Positions 52,330 to 54,997 of a DNA stretch of 54,997 bases are shown here, in pieces. How positions within the stretch are numbered: the stretch's first letter is position 1; each line of letters begins with the position of its first letter. The stretch lies in the NCBI RefSeq assembly GCF_900114545.1, contig NZ_FOTI01000019.1:1-54997 (forward strand), written 5' to 3'. Position numbers and translations under genes: made by a program. The notes below the pieces were generated by a model, which worked only from the letters and a program-made list of their open reading frames with translations, was not told where the DNA came from and did not search any database. This DNA comes from Halanaerobium salsuginis. Lineage in GTDB: Bacteria; Bacillota; Halanaerobiia; Halanaerobiales; Halanaerobiaceae.

Positions 52330-53070
52330 ATGAAAATTACAGAAATTGGTCAGGTCAGAAGTGAATTTAAAGAGCCAACTTCACCAACTAAAATGAGGAA
52401 TAGTAAAAGTGTTATTGAAATTAAAACTGAGTTTATAGATGGACTGAAAAAAATAGAGGATTATAAATATCTTCAGGTGATTTTCTATTTTCATAAATCA
52501 ACTGGTTATGAATTAGTTAAAAAGTGGCATATCGGCCCCAAAAGAGGCCTTTTTTCTTCCCGCAGTCCCCGTCGTCCCAGTCCGCTTGGTGTTACTACAG
52601 TAAAGTTGCTAAAAAGAGAAGGAAATAAATTATATGTAGCTGGTTTAGATGCAATTGATGGAACTCCTGTTGTTGATATTAAAGCTTATTCTGAATTACT
52701 TGATCAGCCATTAAGGCTAGAAAAAGATCAGGCTAGAACTCGTTTAAATGAATTGATTATTAACAATAATCAGGAAGGCCTTTTACTAAAAGCGGCTGAA
52801 TTTCATGGCTATTATTGTCCATATCTGGCGCTGGGGGTTTTAGCAGCTGCTAATGCAGTTAAGTTAATGTTGGAAAAACCTATAGATCAAGAGAAGGTTT
52901 TAGCAATTGTAGAAACTAAGAACTGCTTTAGTGATGGTATTCAGTATGTATCTGGAGCAACTTTTGGTAATAATAAATTAATTTATAAAGACAAAGATCA
53001 AATCACAGTAACTTTTGCCAGCCAGGAAAATAGTAATTTAAATAGAAGGTATCATTTAAAAAAAATATAG
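52330..53070 (+). CDS. TrmO/TsaA-FmdE fusion protein, frame 0
   Basis: A 246-residue frame. Residues 1-135 are a TrmO/TsaA (UPF0066) domain, a SAM-dependent methyltransferase fold: IGQVRSEFKEPTSPTKMR, KKWHIGPKRGLFSSRSPRRP, SPLGVTTVKLLKREGNKLYV and LDAIDGTPVVDIKAY. From about 155 it resembles formylmethanofuran dehydrogenase subunit E (FmdE): FHGYYCPYLALGVLAAANAV, ETKNCFSDGIQYVSGATFGN and NKLIYKDKDQITVTF. FmdE-like proteins often sit beside metal transporters and may handle metals. The frame ends just after a run of eight A (53058-53065), while the -1 frame continues with a plausible FmdE tail. The start at 52330 is supported by AAAGGAG; an upstream ATG at 52255 has none. Confidence 0.75.
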   Translation: MKITEIGQVRSEFKEPTSPTKMRNSKSVIEIKTEFIDGLKKIEDYKYLQVIFYFHKSTGYELVKKWHIGPKRGLFSSRSPRRPSPLGVTTVKLLKREGNKLYVAGLDAIDGTPVVDIKAYSELLDQPLRLEKDQARTRLNELIINNNQEGLLLKAAEFHGYYCPYLALGVLAAANAVKLMLEKPIDQEKVLAIVETKNCFSDGIQYVSGATFGNNKLIYKDKDQITVTFASQENSNLNRRYHLKKI

Positions 53071-53321
53071 TTAAAAACAGTTATCCAGAAGCAGCCCAAT
53101 TATTTACTAAGGTAATTGCTCAAAAAAAAGCAGCTCAGGTTGAAGTAGATCAATTACGGAAAAAATGGCAAAAAATAGCTTTTGAGATTATAAATCAACC
53201 AGCAGAAAATTACTTTGAAATTAAAGATCAGGTAGAAATTAAACTTCCGACAATTGAATCTGTTTCTATTGATGAACAGACCAAAAGTTTTAATAGCTGC
53301 TATTTAAACTATAAAGATTAA
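53058..53321 (+). pseudogene. C-terminal tail of the TrmO-FmdE gene in the -1 frame
   Basis: The -1 frame is open from 53046 to TAA at 53319-53321 and encodes NIVKNSYPEAAQLFTKVIAQ, KKAAQVEVDQLRKKWQKIAF and FEIKDQVEIKLPTIES, then SCYLNYKD. FmdE-family proteins typically end with such a helical arm and a FEVREVEIEIP-like segment. Frame 0 stops at TAG 53068. A slip on the A8 run (A AAA AAA available) would give a 330-residue protein. It has no start of its own, so it is either the product of frameshifting or a decayed tail after a one-base deletion. The end overlaps the convergent TspO-like gene by 32 bases. Confidence 0.55.
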
Positions 53322-54054
53322 ATAATTTAAGTACCATGATAATAATAGCTGCTATGCTAATTATAATAATAGCTAGATTGCTCTGGCAGCTTAGAGCCTG
53401 GCTGGAGATAACTCCTAAATAAGACCAGAAAATAACAATAGAAAAAGCAATATCTTGATATTTTTCTAAAACTTTGACATTAACAAGTAAGCTAAGTAGA
53501 ATTCCTATAATTGAGGTAACAACTAAAAAATGATGAGGCCAATTAATATCACTATAAATTAGTACAACCAGAAAATTAGCAATTGCTGCAAAGCTTACCC
53601 AGGCTGTATAAATACTGAAAGGCAACTTTAAGATTAAATATTCTAATCTTGAATAATCTTGATAACTATTTAATCTTTTATAAAGCTTAATTAATGAAAG
53701 AAGTAACACTAAAATAGAAAACATTGTTAGATAAATATATTCATAATGCCAACTCAAGATCCAGCTCCAGTTTGCAAAAGAAGCAATAATAAAATACGGT
53801 CCAGTTGAAAATTGCTGATTTATCTTTCCTTTATTACTCATTTGATAAATTATGAAAATAAAAATTAATAAGTAAATTAAACCCCAGATTATAAAAGTAA
53901 AACTAGCAGGATTAAGTGGACTATGGAAAAACCTAGCAACTTCTTTTGTTGTTTGATTATTAAGAGGTAGATAATTAGCTAAAAAATTAATCACTATAGT
54001 TAGAATAAAACAGCATAAATTACTAATCTTGAGTATTAATTTTTTTTCTTTCAT
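53290..54054 (-). CDS. TspO/MBR-related membrane protein
   Basis: A 254-residue membrane protein with seven to eight hydrophobic helices. It resembles the extended TspO/tryptophan-rich sensory protein relatives of Firmicutes: FLANYLPLNNQTTKEVARFF, then FTFIIWGLIYLLIFIFIIYQ, ASFANWSWILSWHYEYIYLT and YTAWVSFAAIANFLVVLIY with conserved aromatic residues. Function (porphyrin or lipid sensing or transport) is unknown. The ATG at 54054 is chosen; an in-frame TTG at 54069 lies within the AGG-containing ribosome binding region. It is convergent with the FmdE tail. Confidence 0.65.
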   Translation of the reverse strand: MKEKKLILKISNLCCFILTIVINFLANYLPLNNQTTKEVARFFHSPLNPASFTFIIWGLIYLLIFIFIIYQMSNKGKINQQFSTGPYFIIASFANWSWILSWHYEYIYLTMFSILVLLLSLIKLYKRLNSYQDYSRLEYLILKLPFSIYTAWVSFAAIANFLVVLIYSDINWPHHFLVVTSIIGILLSLLVNVKVLEKYQDIAFSIVIFWSYLGVISSQALSCQSNLAIIIISIAAIIIMVLKLFNLYSLNSSY

Positions 54055-54267
54055 TAAATTCAACCTCAATTCATAGTTAATTTTATTAATTACTTATATT
54101 TTTTAGACTGCTTATAATCTTAATTTAAATTAAGATATCCTTAAATAATTATTAATTTAATAGTTCTGGTAAATCATTTTAAATCCTGCTTGTCAGCAGG
54201 TAAAAATTATGTGAAATATAAGCTTAAAAAATAAAATAATAAATTTTTAAAAAATTTAAATAAATAC

Positions 54268-54296
54268 TTGTCAAAGCTAAATAATAGTAGTATACT
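54268..54296 (+). promoter_or_regulatory. strong promoter of the leader RNA/46-residue protein unit
   Basis: TTGTCA (54268-54273), a 17-base spacer and TATACT (54291-54296). The 210 bases between the TspO-like gene and this promoter are AT-rich and hold nothing else recognised. Confidence 0.8.
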
Positions 54297-54302
54297 GTAA
54301 TT

Positions 54303-54420
54303 GAACCGACAGAGCGTGAGTAGCTGAGTTATCTATAATAGGTCGGTTGGCTGGATATTTGGAACAAAGTAGATGTGCAGCGAGTATGTTCCCTGATTAA
54401 TAAACTAATTTAAGGGGGCA
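54303..54420 (+). ncRNA. folded 5' leader, candidate cis-regulatory RNA
   Basis: About 120 bases lie between the expected transcription start and the coding start, rich in G and C relative to surroundings. AACCGAC (54304-54310) pairs with GTCGGTT (54342-54348), enclosing GAGCGTGAGTAGCTGAG. GGAACA (54361-54366) pairs with TGTTCC (54387-54392), enclosing GATGTGCAGCGAG. GCTG in the first loop (54323-54326) could kiss CAGC in the second (54378-54381). Such two-hairpin leaders with a possible loop-loop contact are typical of riboswitch aptamers. It did not match the B12, SAM, c-di-GMP, fluoride, Mn or ZTP consensus by eye. Family unknown. Confidence 0.45.
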
Positions 54421-54426
54421 TTACTA

Positions 54427-54567
54427 ATGAAGAACATTTTTAAGGATAAGCGTACTCACAAGAGCCATAAGAATCGATTTAACTATTCAGTTAAGTCAGA
54501 AACAGAAGAGCATATTAAACGCAAAGATAGCGCCTTGATGGATTACTATATGATGGGCGGCTATTAA
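54427..54567 (+). CDS. 46-residue basic small protein of unknown function
   Basis: The ORF starts after AAGGGGGC and ends 24 bases before a strong terminator. It has a highly basic N-terminal half (KNIFKDKRTHKSHKNRFNYS), a mixed-charge middle (KSETEEHIKRKD) and a Tyr/Met/Gly tail (DYYMMGGY). It has no membrane segment and no Cys. The tidy unit of strong promoter, folded leader, good RBS and perfect terminator supports a real, well-expressed gene. No family is recognised; a nucleic-acid or ribosome-associated role would fit the charge but is a guess. Confidence 0.65.
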   Translation: MKNIFKDKRTHKSHKNRFNYSVKSETEEHIKRKDSALMDYYMMGGY

Positions 54568-54591
54568 AACTTAAGAAGTGTGATTTAAGAT

Positions 54592-54623
54592 CCGGGGCAA
54601 TCTGCCCCGGTTTTATTTTTTTT
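54592..54623 (+). terminator. terminator of the small-protein gene
   Basis: CCGGGGCA (54592-54599) and TGCCCCGG (54603-54610) pair around ATC and are followed by TTTTATTTTTTTT. The high-GC stem is exceptional in this AT-rich window. Confidence 0.95.
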
Positions 54624-54656
54624 AGTTAAGTGATAAAATAAGAACAAAACTTAAAT

Positions 54657-54997
54657 TGCAATATTAAATGCAACACTCATAGAAAAACCTAGTGTTATAA
54701 AGTATATTAAAGTTAAAACTATTTATAAACTGTTAATGATAGATTGAAGTTCTTTTTGAAATAATTCATCTGGAGTAAAATAATTCAATAATTTTCTTGG
54801 ATAATTATTACACCAGTTTTGTATTTTCTGAATTTGCTTTTCTGTATATTTACTTATTTGTTCTCCTTTAGGGATAAATCTTCTAATGAGACCATTATGT
54901 CTTTCATTAGTGCCTCTTTCCCAGGCTGAATAGGGATGAGCATAGTAAACATCAATATCATGATTATGTAAATTAGCAAATTCAGTTCCATTATCAG
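54657..54997 (-). mobile_element. right end of an IS30-family insertion sequence (partial)
   Basis: The transposase C-terminus runs off the window edge. Outside its stop codon lie TTGCA/TGCAA inverted repeats (54657-54674) and AACACT (54672-54677) with AGTGTT (54691-54696), likely part of the terminal inverted repeat. The exact end and any target duplication cannot be fixed from this side alone. Confidence 0.7.
54723..54997 (-). CDS. IS30-family transposase, C-terminal fragment (window edge)
   Basis: The reverse strand encodes the last ~91 residues of a DDE transposase: DNGTEFANLHNHDIDVYYAH, PYSAWERGTNERHNGLIRRF, IPKG, then WCNNYPRKLLNYFTPDELF. DNGTEF holds the second catalytic Asp and the Glu of ERGTNERHNGLIRR is the third acidic residue; this wording is diagnostic for IS30. 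The N-terminal part with HTH and first Asp lies beyond base 54997, so intactness cannot be judged. No frameshift is visible in the part present. Confidence 0.9.
   Translation of the reverse strand, partial: DNGTEFANLHNHDIDVYYAHPYSAWERGTNERHNGLIRRFIPKGEQISKYTEKQIQKIQNWCNNYPRKLLNYFTPDELFQKELQSIINSL

Noticed and set aside
54303-54420. Known riboswitch class in the small-protein leader
   Set aside because: By-eye comparison with B12, SAM, c-di-GMP, fluoride, ZTP, THF and Mn consensus elements found no match, so it is left as an unknown leader.

Overview
The window is AT-rich DNA with strong GGAGG-type ribosome binding sites and frequent TTG/GTG starts. Together with a strictly anaerobic gene set (class III ribonucleotide reductase, many radical-SAM and nickel enzymes), this suggests an anaerobic low-GC Firmicute. 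A fermentative halophile of the Halanaerobiales is my best guess; that is inference from gene content and codon style, not from a marker gene. No rRNA or tRNA gene is visible. The window ends inside an IS30-type transposase and begins inside or at the edge of a structured RNA-like element.

Layout. 1-5.9 kb: a candidate structured RNA, a PchR-like AraC regulator, a pair of fused permease-ATPase ABC proteins (YbtP/YbtQ or IrtAB type) and a secreted ZinT-like protein, together a likely metal or metallophore locus. 6.0-10.1 kb (minus strand): a CstA-family transporter with a LytS/LytTR two-component pair, resembling the pyruvate-sensing BtsSR-BtsT arrangement. 10.2-18.7 kb: a CDF cation exporter, a REC/PAS/degenerate-GGDEF/HD signalling protein, an intergenic cluster of five DnaA-box-like sites, a double-length DUF445 membrane protein and a ZnuCB-type metal importer without a binding protein. 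18.7-24.9 kb: a peptide ABC operon (binding protein plus two permeases, no ATPases) with an NlpC/P60 peptidase and an Ala-Glu epimerase, pointing to murein-peptide recycling. 25.2-28.5 kb: a cobalamin riboswitch with terminator, then nrdD, nrdG and a 42-residue protein that carries the glycyl-radical domain missing from nrdD. 28.8-34.4 kb: a frameshifted FIST/GGDEF protein, a cold-shock protein, a cytoplasmic alpha-amylase and an XdhC-like protein. 34.5-41 kb: a class I glutamine-amidotransferase-like hydrolase, a second peptide ABC operon again without ATPases, threonine aldolase and PhoU. 41-45.8 kb: a P1-family peptidase, a secreted 5'-nucleotidase and a YgiQ radical-SAM protein. 45.8-53.3 kb: a nickel region consisting of larE, larB, larC (split by a -1 shift at a run of ten A), nikR with a palindromic operator, a FecBCD-type uptake system and a TrmO-FmdE fusion (also interrupted at an A-run). 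53.3-55 kb: a TspO-like membrane protein, a strong promoter with a folded leader and a 46-residue protein, and the IS30 fragment.

The recurring theme is metal and cofactor economy. Zinc/iron-type import and export, nickel-pincer cofactor synthesis coupled to NikR-controlled uptake, and cobalamin-controlled expression of the B12-independent ribonucleotide reductase all sit in one 55-kb stretch. The most unusual observation is the separation of the class III reductase catalytic subunit from its glycyl-radical domain, which lies downstream of its activase gene. Three genes are interrupted by an apparent -1 shift. For larC this matches known programmed frameshifting; for the other two, mutation or sequencing error must be excluded.
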